A DNA stretch of 7,715 nucleotides. Origin: Burkholderiales bacterium (GTDB taxonomy: Bacteria > Pseudomonadota > Gammaproteobacteria > Burkholderiales > Burkholderiaceae_D). Positions 1-5,711 of this stretch are shown one piece after another. The stretch is from NCBI GenBank assembly GCA_028868455.1, contig JAGWUK010000126.1, positions 1 to 7,715 on the forward strand, in the 5' to 3' direction. Position 1 is the first letter of the stretch. Every line of letters starts with the position of its first letter. The position numbers were made by a program, and so were the translations under genes. The notes under the pieces were generated by a model. That model had not been told where the DNA came from. It saw only the letters and a list, made by a program, of their open reading frames with translations, and did not search any database.

Positions 1-393
1 GCGGGAAATTAATTCTGCACAAATGGCCGTTGCGACACTGTGGCGCCAGAAAGCCAGAAAATCAAAACCGGGACAATCCGTTGGCGGGAATTTATTCGTC
101 AGGATCGTCATGCGAATAATGTTTTTGACGCTTTTAATGCCAAGCATTGCTGTGGCTTGTTGCAACGTGACGACGCGGGAATTTGTACCGAAGTGAGATG
201 AGTTGGCAAGACGTAGGATTTTTGCTGCAACCGAATGATCCATAGCGATTTTTTCGGTAATCGTATCCAGACTGCTATTGTCGTCGTCAAGATTCGATAG
301 CATTTCATTGGCTACGGCTGGCAAGGTTGGTAAATCCTTGACTTGCTTAACCATGTCTTCCAGTCGTATCTGATGTTCGGATGCCTGTGTCAT
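1..393 (-). CDS. HDOD-domain protein, N-terminal 131 residues (cut by window edge)
   Basis: Reading the minus strand from ATG at 393 gives an open frame to the window edge. HDOD domains are HD-related helical modules, usually without the catalytic His/Asp pair, that act in bacterial signalling and often sit beside cyclic-di-GMP proteins. The translation has the typical start of the domain: KDLPTLPAVANEML (residues 19-32), an acidic DDDNSSLDTI stretch, DHSVAAKILRLANSSHFG (52-69), LQQATAMLGIKSVKNI (77-92) and FWRHSVATA (115-123). The start is supported by AAGGTG at 401-406, seven bases before the ATG. The ATG overlaps the TGA of the upstream 106-residue gene as ATGA, so the two are probably translationally coupled. 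The C-terminus lies outside the window, so I cannot say whether a GGDEF, kinase or other output domain follows. Family call is firm; function is unknown. Confidence 0.88.
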   Translation of the reverse strand, partial: MTQASEHQIRLEDMVKQVKDLPTLPAVANEMLSNLDDDNSSLDTITEKIAMDHSVAAKILRLANSSHFGTNSRVVTLQQATAMLGIKSVKNIIRMTILTNKFPPTDCPGFDFLAFWRHSVATAICAELISR

Positions 394-710
394 TTGGGCT
401 CACCTTGACGGTATTCGTAAACATAATCCTTGAGCAGGCAGGTCGGCTCTTCATATGGTGGCTGCCGGAAAAGTGTACCTAGTCGTTTCAATTGAGCCAG
501 TTTTTCGTCTGAGCTTTCCGTTTCCGATAATGCGTTCATTTCTACCGATAACAGATGTATGTCGTGTTGTTCGACAGATCGCAGCATTGACGCCGTCAGT
601 ACCGTTCCCGCAGGTAAAAGCACATGCCCAAGTTTGTCCAGCAAATCGTCCGCCAAAACCATACCGGCGTTGATTTTCGCTAATGGCAAATAGTGATAAC
701 GCTTAGTCAT
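390..710 (-). CDS. Small protein like the N-terminal domain of HD-GYP proteins
   Basis: This 106-residue protein has, over residues 8-54, the pattern common ahead of HD-GYP phosphodiesterase domains: LAKINAGMVLADDLLDKLGH, then LLPAGTVLTASMLRSV and HDIHLLSV. That resembles the usual 'GMVLAEDI..DxxGxLLLPxGTxLT' element. The remaining ~50 residues are charged and polar, and no HD or GYP motif is present, so it is the N-terminal module alone. The ATG at 710 has AAAGGGGG at 718-725 with seven bases of spacing, a strong ribosome binding site. Its stop overlaps the start of the HDOD gene (ATGA), which implies one operon and matched expression. No signal peptide or membrane segment is visible, so it is likely cytoplasmic. 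I infer an accessory or adaptor role next to the HDOD protein. The domain resemblance is from memory of the family. Confidence 0.72.
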   Translation of the reverse strand: MTKRYHYLPLAKINAGMVLADDLLDKLGHVLLPAGTVLTASMLRSVEQHDIHLLSVEMNALSETESSDEKLAQLKRLGTLFRQPPYEEPTCLLKDYVYEYRQGEPK

Positions 711-898
711 GAGTTTGCCCCCTTTGAATTAAATGCTTTCAATGTCGTTAACGTCTGCCACGGAGAAATATTCAATCCTGTTTGCAATGTAGGCGTTTCA
801 ACATTTGCACGCAAAAATGCACAGAACCATCGTTCGAAAAGTACCTGATTGGCAGATATACTACACCCAGTATCAGCTTGGAAACTATCAATACGCAA
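707..898 (-). CDS. Doubtful 63-residue ORF leading the HDOD operon
   Basis: An open frame on the minus strand runs from a TTG at 898 to a TGA at 707-709 that overlaps the ATG of the next gene (ATGA), the same arrangement as the next junction. This overlap is the only argument for it. Against it: the frame has no ATG, no clear ribosome binding site precedes the TTG, a stop (TGA at 905-907) lies two codons upstream, and the peptide (including RWFCAFLRANVE) matches no family I recognise. The downstream gene has its own strong ribosome binding site and does not need coupling. It could equally be the untranslated leader or promoter region of the operon. Confidence 0.22.
   Translation of the reverse strand: MRIDSFQADTGCSISANQVLFERWFCAFLRANVETPTLQTGLNISPWQTLTTLKAFNSKGANS
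718..725 (-). promoter_or_regulatory. Strong ribosome binding site of the 106-residue gene
   Basis: On the minus strand AAAGGGGG is followed by seven bases and then ATG at 710. It fixes the start of the HD-GYP-N-like gene and shows that this gene can be translated independently of any upstream ORF. Confidence 0.7.
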
Positions 899-911
899 TA
901 GATTTCATGCT

Positions 912-929
912 TTTCAAAAATTTTTGAAA
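912..929. promoter_or_regulatory. 18-bp perfect palindrome in the divergent gap, possible operator
   Basis: TTTCAAAAATTTTTGAAA is identical to its reverse complement, with no loop. It lies between the minus-strand signalling operon and the DUF1345 gene, 38 bases before the latter's ATG. Each arm ends in TTGAAA on its outward strand, which resembles a -35 hexamer (5 of 6), but no convincing -10 is found at the right distance on either side. A dimeric regulator site is a reasonable inference. A chance A/T-rich palindrome is possible. Confidence 0.35.
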
Positions 930-967
930 CATACTCCCATCGCTGTTCATTTTTGTCAGGTCTTGCA

Positions 968-1624
968 ATGAGTCGGATAGTGAATTTCGTCAAGCGGCGC
1001 ACGCGCGTCGTGATTACGTTTTCTGCGGGAATCGTTGCAACTGCCCTGTTGCCTGCGCATCTGGATATCGTGACGCGCGCGCTGATAGGGTGGGATATTG
1101 CGGTCTGGTTCTACCTCGTATTGATGGCATGGATGATGTTTCATGCTAATCATCATCAGGTTTGCAGAATGGCGCAACAGGAGGATGAAAATGCCTTAGC
1201 CGTCTTGGTGTTGCTTTCGCTGGCGTCAGTTTTGAGCTTGCTGGCAATTGTTCAGGAACTTGCTGGTATAAAAGGTATGCCACCTGCATTGCAGACACTG
1301 AAATACATATTCACCGGCATTACGGTGCTGGGTTCATGGCTATTTCTCGCGGTGATTTTCAGTTTTCATTATGCATTCCTGTTTTACAATGCGCCTGCAA
1401 AGCAGGCTCCACTGGGCTTTCCTGAGGAAGGACTTGAGCCTGATTTTTGGGACTTCCTGTATTTTTCTTTAACGATCGCGGTCGCGGCGCAAACGTCCGA
1501 TGTGAGTGTATCGTCAAGACAGATGCGTAAGACTGTCCTTGCGCAATCTGTGCTGAGCTTCTTCTTTAATCTGGCAATTCTGGGTTTCTCAATTAATATC
1601 GCAGCAGGTCTGGTCGGGAGCTAA
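968..1624 (+). CDS. DUF1345 family inner-membrane protein
   Basis: A 218-residue predicted integral membrane protein. Hydrophobic segments lie near residues 13-30, 38-58, 76-96, 112-140 and 190-214. The diagnostic element of DUF1345 is DFLYFSLTIAVAAQTSDV at 162-179, followed by SSRQMRKTVLAQSVLSFFFN and a C-terminal SINIAAGL. The conserved Tyr-Phe-Ser-x-Thr-Ile stretch before an AQTSDV turn recalls a channel-like pore region, but no function is established to my knowledge. ATG at 968 was chosen because AGGT (958-961) lies at a suitable distance; the in-frame TTG at 953 has no ribosome binding site. The gene stands alone, diverges from the HDOD operon, and its stop is 5 bp from the stop of the convergent secreted-protein gene. 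Family call is firm; role unknown. Confidence 0.9.
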   Translation: MSRIVNFVKRRTRVVITFSAGIVATALLPAHLDIVTRALIGWDIAVWFYLVLMAWMMFHANHHQVCRMAQQEDENALAVLVLLSLASVLSLLAIVQELAGIKGMPPALQTLKYIFTGITVLGSWLFLAVIFSFHYAFLFYNAPAKQAPLGFPEEGLEPDFWDFLYFSLTIAVAAQTSDVSVSSRQMRKTVLAQSVLSFFFNLAILGFSINIAAGLVGS

Positions 1625-1629
1625 CAAGC

Positions 1630-2115
1630 TTAGTGCTGATCATGGCGATCACGATAGTCGCGATAGTCACGATGTCCCCAGTTTTCCCGGTGTTCACGAT
1701 GTTCGTCCCGATGTTCAAACTCGCGTCTTTCTGATCGGTATGCCCAGTGATGATCGCGCCAAGGTCGTCCATAAGTTTGTTCGACGTAGACATGTTCTAC
1801 GTATGGACGTGGTGAGCGAAGCACGATAGGGATGCCGCCAAAGCGTAAATCGAGATTGAAGACATACGGGAGATTTGCGCCGAATGCCCAACCATTTCCG
1901 CTCGCCCAGTACCAGGTGCGGTACTCCGGCGAGTAATACACTTGCTGCTCTGGATAATAGACATAGTTGTAATTGCGTATCACTTCCTGTCTGTAAACTG
2001 GACGAAATTGTCCTCCTTCGTTGCGATCCATGTCATGCGCGCCAGCATTCGCGGCGACACCGCCTAGGGCTAATGTACAGATCAAAAGCAAGTTTTTTTG
2101 GAAATTCGTTTTCAT
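1630..2115 (-). CDS. Secreted Tyr/His/Arg-rich protein of unknown function
   Basis: A 161-residue protein with a clear Sec signal peptide: MKTNFQKN, a hydrophobic core to about residue 20, and a small-residue cleavage region AANAGA near 21-26. The mature part contains an aromatic region with YYPEQQVYYSPEYRTWYWA (53-71) and NGWAFGANLP (74-83). This looks like a family of small periplasmic proteins from betaproteobacteria that I recall only as hypothetical. The last ~30 residues are a low-complexity tail of His, Arg, Asp, Glu and Tyr. The in-frame upstream ATG at 2160 would put 15 extra residues before the signal peptide, so I chose 2115, with GGGG a few bases upstream as a modest ribosome binding site. 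The tail could bind metals or polyanions, which is inference. It is monocistronic, diverging from the SpmA/SpmB-type gene. Confidence 0.78.
   Translation of the reverse strand: MKTNFQKNLLLICTLALGGVAANAGAHDMDRNEGGQFRPVYRQEVIRNYNYVYYPEQQVYYSPEYRTWYWASGNGWAFGANLPYVFNLDLRFGGIPIVLRSPRPYVEHVYVEQTYGRPWRDHHWAYRSERREFEHRDEHREHRENWGHRDYRDYRDRHDQH
1633..1725 (-). repeat. Degenerate short repeats encoding the charged C-terminal tail
   Basis: The end of the secreted-protein gene is built from imperfect short units. CGATAGTC occurs at 1652-1659 and 1661-1668, and variants of GATGTTC/CACGATG recur between 1669 and 1716. They encode RDYRDYRD and HRDEHREHRE, giving 3-residue periodicity. Such tracts expand and contract by slippage, so the tail length may vary between strains. 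Confidence 0.6.
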
Positions 2116-2132
2116 GGCTAAGCCCCGTCGTG

Positions 2133-2160
2133 GTAATAAGTCTACAACGTCAATTTGCAA
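2133..2160 (-). promoter_or_regulatory. Candidate promoter of the secreted-protein gene
   Basis: On the minus strand TTGCAA (2155-2160) and TATTAC (2133-2138) are separated by 16 bp, each 4 of 6 to the sigma-70 consensus. The predicted start near 2126 would leave a leader of about 11 bases before the ATG at 2115, which is short but workable. Weak evidence, by eye only. Confidence 0.28.
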
Positions 2161-2250
2161 CAGCGGGCTGACACATCGATTGAAATCGTCTGCAAGAACT
2201 GCAACAGGATGTTTCTGTCATATCGATCATTTATGACTGAGGCAGAAAAA

Positions 2251-2279
2251 TTCATACAGTAAATTGAATATTTTATGTT
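2251..2279 (+). promoter_or_regulatory. Candidate promoter of the nucleoside-recognition gene
   Basis: TTCATA (2251-2256) and TATGTT (2274-2279) with a 17-bp spacer, each 4 of 6 to the sigma-70 consensus, lie in an A/T-rich stretch ahead of the ATG at 2315. The predicted leader is about 29 bases. No good Shine-Dalgarno sequence is seen before that ATG. Weak evidence. Confidence 0.28.
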
Positions 2280-2314
2280 ACAAAGTCTGCAATCAATCAT
2301 CTCAATGACGCACC

Positions 2315-3553
2315 ATGGTACTCAATTACATCTGGACTGGATTTTTTTTCGTTGGCTTCATTGCCGCGCTGGCGCAGTGGATATTTCTGGGGGATGTTGA
2401 AGTTTTTAAGCGCGTCGTGGACGGAACATTCGATTCCGCACGTATTGCCGTTATGGAAATTGCTTTGCCATTGGCTGGGATAATGACGCTTTGGCTGGGG
2501 ATTATGAACGTTGGTGAAAAGGCTGGCGCCATCAATTTTCTTGCGCGCATCGTTGGTCCTTTTTTCGCGCGTATTTTCCCGGGCGTTCCTGAAAACCATC
2601 CAGCCAACGGGCATATGGTGATGAACTTTTCGGCTAATTTGTTAGGGCTGGATAATGCCGCGACACCATTCGGACTCAAAGCTATGGAGAGTTTGCAAAG
2701 TCTGAATCCGGATAAGGAACAAGCCAGTGATGCGCAAATCATGTTTCTGGTGTTGCACACGTCCGGCTTGACACTGATTCCGCTTTCCATCATGGCGCAA
2801 AGAGCCGTGCTTGGCGCGAGCGATCCGTCCGATATTTTTATTCCATGCCTAATTGCGACGTATGTTGCAACGATCGTCGGCTTGATTGCAGTCGCTCTTT
2901 GCCAGAGAATTAATTTATTCAATCGCGTTGTTATCGGTTGGCTCGGTGGAATCAGCGCGTTGATACTGGGTCTGGTCTGGTACATGAGTCACTACATGAA
3001 TCGCGCGGAAATCGAAGTGTTTTCAAAAGTCAGTAGTAATTTCATCCTGTTTTCCATCATTGTTGCGTTTCTGCTTGGCGCAATGCGTAGAAAAGTGAAC
3101 GTCTATGATACTTTTATCGAGGGTGCCAAGGGGGGGATACAGACTTCTCTGACGATCATGCCTTACCTGGTAGGGATGCTGGTTGCGATCAGCGTCTTGC
3201 GTAATTCAGGTGTAGCCGGATTTATTGTGACCGGTTTCAATTGGTGTTTCAGCCACCTGGGGATGAATACGGACTTTACGCCTGCTTTGCCGACCGCTTT
3301 GATGAAACCCTTGAGTGGAAGCGGCTCGCGGGCAATGATGGTGGATGCCATGAAAACCTATGGCGTGGACTCATTTGTCGGCAGACTTTCCTGCATATTC
3401 CAGGGTTCAGCAGACACGACGTTTTATATCGTGGCCTTGTACTTCGGTTCCGTGGGTATTCGCAAGACAAGATATGCTATATCAGTAGGCTTACTGGCCG
3501 ACTTTGCCGGTGTCGTGGCGGCGATTTTTGTTGCTTACCTGTTTTTCCATTAA
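2315..3553 (+). CDS. Nucleoside-recognition (Gate) domain membrane protein, SpmA/SpmB fusion type
   Basis: A 412-residue polytopic membrane protein in which the regions matching Bacillus spore maturation proteins SpmA and SpmB are joined in one chain. The first half carries LPLAGIMTLWLGIMNVGEKA (51-70), GPFFARIFPGVPENHP (81-96) and NFSANLLGLDNAATPFGLKAM (104-124, written here with flanks), typical of SpmA. The second half carries IMPYLVGMLVAISVLRNSG (281-299), KPLSGSGSRAMM (331-342) and GSADTTFYIVALYFGSVG (364-381), typical of SpmB. Gate domains occur in nucleoside transporters, but the substrate of this fused form is not known to me. MVLNYIW at the start agrees with homologues I remember, so I kept ATG 2315 despite a poor ribosome binding site. 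It converges on the deaminase gene and is followed by a hairpin terminator. The SpmA/SpmB names do not imply sporulation here. Confidence 0.92.
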   Translation: MVLNYIWTGFFFVGFIAALAQWIFLGDVEVFKRVVDGTFDSARIAVMEIALPLAGIMTLWLGIMNVGEKAGAINFLARIVGPFFARIFPGVPENHPANGHMVMNFSANLLGLDNAATPFGLKAMESLQSLNPDKEQASDAQIMFLVLHTSGLTLIPLSIMAQRAVLGASDPSDIFIPCLIATYVATIVGLIAVALCQRINLFNRVVIGWLGGISALILGLVWYMSHYMNRAEIEVFSKVSSNFILFSIIVAFLLGAMRRKVNVYDTFIEGAKGGIQTSLTIMPYLVGMLVAISVLRNSGVAGFIVTGFNWCFSHLGMNTDFTPALPTALMKPLSGSGSRAMMVDAMKTYGVDSFVGRLSCIFQGSADTTFYIVALYFGSVGIRKTRYAISVGLLADFAGVVAAIFVAYLFFH

Positions 3554-3567
3554 AGAAAATTTTCATG

Positions 3568-3596
3568 GTCTGCCGGCAAAAAATTATCCGGCAGAC
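3568..3596. terminator. Hairpin terminator between convergent genes
   Basis: A 9-bp perfect stem, GTCTGCCGG (3568-3576) and CCGGCAGAC (3588-3596), encloses an 11-base loop. It sits 15 bases after the stop of the plus-strand gene and 10 bases past the end of the minus-strand gene. The plus-side tail (TGCTTGCTTTC) and minus-side tail (ATGAAAATTTTC) are only moderately T-rich, so it may be a weak terminator used from both sides. Confidence 0.6.
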
Positions 3597-3605
3597 TGCT
3601 TGCTT

Positions 3606-4919
3606 TCAAGCGTTAACAATCCTATCCTGCCACCATTTTGCTTTCTCTTGCAGCGCATTCTGATTTAAAGTTTGTAACTGCCTGTCTTCCATCAGGCATT
3701 TTCCGTTGACCCAGACATGGCTGATTTGTTCTCGACCTGCGGCATAAATAATTTGCGAAATAGGATCAAATAATGGCTGTGTTTCTATTGCAGACAAGTC
3801 GATTGCAATGAGGTCCGCCTGTTTGCCTGCCTTGAGGCTGCCAATTTTCTGATCCATCCCTAATGCTTTCGCGCCACTCAACGTTGCCATTTCCAGCGCG
3901 GCAAATGCATTGAGTGCAGTAGGATTGCCGGATTGGGCTTTTGCCAGCAACGCGGCCATTCGTAAATCGCCCAGCAGATCCAGTTTGTTGTTGCTGGCTG
4001 CGCCGTCTGTACCTAGGCCGACATTCACACCTGCTTTTTGCATGGCGTCAATGCGAGCAAATCCCGATGCCAGTTTGAGATTGCTTGCGGGATTGTGTGC
4101 TATATGCACACCCTGTTGTGCCAACAAGGCGATTTCATCGTCATTGGCATGGACCATGTGGGCTGCTATCAGACGTTGATTTAATAGCCCAAGTTTATGC
4201 AGGCGCGTCAACGGACGTGCGCCATACTGCTTGAGGCTTTCATCGATTTCATACTGTGTTTCATGGATGTGGCAATGAATACCCATATCGTGTTGCTCAG
4301 CCAGTGCAATAATTTTTTGAAATGTGTCATCCGCTACCGTGTACGGAGCATGCGGTGCCAGCCTGAAGTCAACGCCGCTTTGTCCTGCAAATTCTGCCTG
4401 CACGTTGATGGCCTTTTCCAGATACTCTGCAGCGTTGGATGCATAGCCAGTAGGAAATTCCAGTATGCTGCAACCGACGACTGTCCGCATGCCTGCGTGC
4501 AAACCAGCAAGAGCGACTGCATCGTGATGGAAATACATGTCATTGACGGTCGTTGTTCCACCACGGAGCATTTCGGCCATGGCATATAAGCTACCGTCGA
4601 AGACGAACTCATGCGAAACGTGTTTTTTTTCTGCCGGCCAGATATGATGATTCAGCCAATTCATGAGTGTGAGATCGTCTGCCAGACCCCGCAACAAACT
4701 CATGGCTGAGTGCGCGTGCAAATTGACGAAGCCCGGCAGAAGCGCATGCGCAGCCAATTCCAGATGCTTCGCATCTGGATACTGCTGGCGGGCTTCATGC
4801 GAAGGAAGTAAGGCGGCAATGCCAGCGTCGTCGAATATCAGGCAGTGTTCGCGCAGAACGGTGGCGCGAGGTTCAACAGGGATAAGATATTGCGGATGGA
4901 TGCAGGTAAATGTTGTCAT
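3606..4919 (-). CDS. mtaD: TRZ/ATZ family amidohydrolase, probable 5-methylthioadenosine/S-adenosylhomocysteine deaminase
   Basis: A 437-residue metal-dependent hydrolase of the amidohydrolase superfamily. It probably deaminates the adenine ring of methylthioadenosine or S-adenosylhomocysteine, by-products of S-adenosylmethionine use. Visible active-site elements, in order: GFVNLHAHSAMSLLRG with metal ligands His68 and His70; GGTTTVNDMY (120-129); PHAPYT (189-194); HCHIHETQYE with His217 and Glu220; AAHMVH with His254; HNPASNLKLASG (274-285); and GLGTDGAASNN with metal-binding Asp304. The C-terminus has SLKAGKQADLIAID (343-356), the returning strand of the composite domain. Length and layout fit the family, and no key residue is missing. 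Related enzymes (chlorohydrolases, guanine or cytosine deaminases) share the fold, so the substrate is inferred. Cytoplasmic. It stands alone, divergent from the FAH/isomerase operon; a consensus -10 lies just upstream. Confidence 0.87.
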   Translation of the reverse strand: MTTFTCIHPQYLIPVEPRATVLREHCLIFDDAGIAALLPSHEARQQYPDAKHLELAAHALLPGFVNLHAHSAMSLLRGLADDLTLMNWLNHHIWPAEKKHVSHEFVFDGSLYAMAEMLRGGTTTVNDMYFHHDAVALAGLHAGMRTVVGCSILEFPTGYASNAAEYLEKAINVQAEFAGQSGVDFRLAPHAPYTVADDTFQKIIALAEQHDMGIHCHIHETQYEIDESLKQYGARPLTRLHKLGLLNQRLIAAHMVHANDDEIALLAQQGVHIAHNPASNLKLASGFARIDAMQKAGVNVGLGTDGAASNNKLDLLGDLRMAALLAKAQSGNPTALNAFAALEMATLSGAKALGMDQKIGSLKAGKQADLIAIDLSAIETQPLFDPISQIIYAAGREQISHVWVNGKCLMEDRQLQTLNQNALQEKAKWWQDRIVNA

Positions 4920-4942
4920 AGTTGCTTTCTGAGTATCGCTGC

Positions 4943-4971
4943 ATTATAGCGACCTCTTTGAAACTAGTTGA
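4943..4971 (-). promoter_or_regulatory. Promoter of the deaminase gene (consensus -10)
   Basis: On the minus strand TATAAT lies at 4943-4948, a perfect -10. The matching -35 position at 17 bp spacing (TCAACT, 4966-4971) is poor, 3 of 6. The predicted start near 4936 leaves about 17 bases of leader. A weak -35 with a perfect -10 suggests moderate or activator-aided expression. Confidence 0.45.
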
Positions 4972-4986
4972 ATCTGGTACGATACT
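4958..4986 (+). promoter_or_regulatory. Promoter of the FAH/isomerase operon
   Basis: TTGAAA (4958-4963, 5 of 6) and GATACT (4981-4986, 4 of 6) are separated by exactly 17 bp. Predicted transcription start is near 4993, giving a leader of about 18 bases. It overlaps the -35 region of the divergent deaminase promoter. Confidence 0.5.
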
Positions 4987-5001
4987 TTTCATTTTTCAGT
5001 T

Positions 5002-5005
5002 GGAG
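5002..5005 (+). promoter_or_regulatory. Ribosome binding site that decides the FAH start
   Basis: GGAG is two bases from the first ATG (5008) and five from the second (5011). The spacing favours the second ATG, so the protein probably begins MDLVF rather than MMDLVF. Confidence 0.55.
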
Positions 5006-5010
5006 ATATG

Positions 5011-5706
5011 ATGGACTTAGTTTTTCCTGCACAAAAACAGACGACGGTTGCGGTCGACGGTACGAATGCTGAGTTTCCGGTACACAGGATTTATTGTGTG
5101 GGACGGAATTATGTTGAGCATGCCAAAGAAATGGGATGGACAGGCCGCGAAGCGCCGTTTTTCTTCATGAAGCCGGCTGATGCTGCGATGTCGGTTCCTG
5201 CGGGAACAATAGGCGAAATGCCGTATCCACCGATGACAAAAAACTTGCATCATGAAATTGAACTAGTCGTTGCCATTGGCAAGGATGGTAAAGATATTAC
5301 CGTTGAAGAGGCGCCTAAGTATGTGTGGGGCTACGCCGTAGGTCTGGATATGACGCGACGCGATCTGCAGGCTGAGGCCAAAGATCAGGGGCGTCCATGG
5401 TGTACTGCAAAAGGATTTGATTTTTCGGCACCGATAGGGCCGATTCATCCTGTGAGTGCGACCCAGTGGATAGCGCATGGTGCCATTGGCTTGAATGTCA
5501 ACGGAAAGGCAAGGCAAAACAGCGATGTCAATAAACTGATCTGGAACGTCGCAGAAGTCATTTCTTGTCTATCTCATTTGTACACACTGAAAGCTGGCGA
5601 CCTGATTTTTACCGGTACGCCAGAAGGTGTTGCAGCTGTGGTGCCTGGCGATCTGCTGGAAGGGGAAATTGAAGGCCTCGGCGAACTCAAAGTAAAACTA
5701 ATTTAA
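5011..5706 (+). CDS. Fumarylacetoacetate hydrolase family protein, probable fumarylpyruvate/acylpyruvate hydrolase
   Basis: A 231-residue single-domain member of the FAH family. Small members of this type (NagK, YcgM, FAHD1) cleave acylpyruvates such as fumarylpyruvate to an acid and pyruvate, unlike the ~420-residue tyrosine-pathway FAH. Numbering from ATG 5011: CVGRNYVEHAKEM carries the His37/Glu40 pair, HHEIELV gives metal ligands Glu82 and Glu84, and GLDMTRRDLQ gives Asp113 and Gln120. GRPWCTAKGFDFSAPIGP supplies Lys134, and GDLIFTGTPEGV (near 206-217) closes the site. The spacing of these residues fits what I remember of human FAHD1, so the site looks intact. Some relatives decarboxylate oxaloacetate instead. 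The gene is first in an operon with the isomerase gene 5 bases downstream, which favours a fumarylpyruvate- or fumarylacetoacetate-type substrate. Cytoplasmic. Confidence 0.88.
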   Translation: MDLVFPAQKQTTVAVDGTNAEFPVHRIYCVGRNYVEHAKEMGWTGREAPFFFMKPADAAMSVPAGTIGEMPYPPMTKNLHHEIELVVAIGKDGKDITVEEAPKYVWGYAVGLDMTRRDLQAEAKDQGRPWCTAKGFDFSAPIGPIHPVSATQWIAHGAIGLNVNGKARQNSDVNKLIWNVAEVISCLSHLYTLKAGDLIFTGTPEGVAAVVPGDLLEGEIEGLGELKVKLI

Positions 5707-5711
5707 AGAAA

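Noticed and set aside
953..967. Earlier TTG start for the DUF1345 protein
   Set aside because: No ribosome binding site precedes the TTG, whereas AGGT is well spaced for the ATG at 968.
772..1002. 76-residue minus-strand frame across the divergent gap
   Set aside because: It begins inside the DUF1345 coding region on the opposite strand, spans the palindrome region, and has no recognisable domain; it is best explained as a chance frame.
2176..2187. Short inverted repeat CGATT-GA-AATCG in the gap before the secreted-protein gene
   Set aside because: Only 5 bp per arm and not positioned on a convincing promoter; such repeats are expected by chance.
2326..2985. 219-residue minus-strand frame opposite the nucleoside-recognition gene
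   Set aside because: It is the antisense of a gene with clear family motifs; the translation has no domain pattern and reflects codon bias of the real gene.
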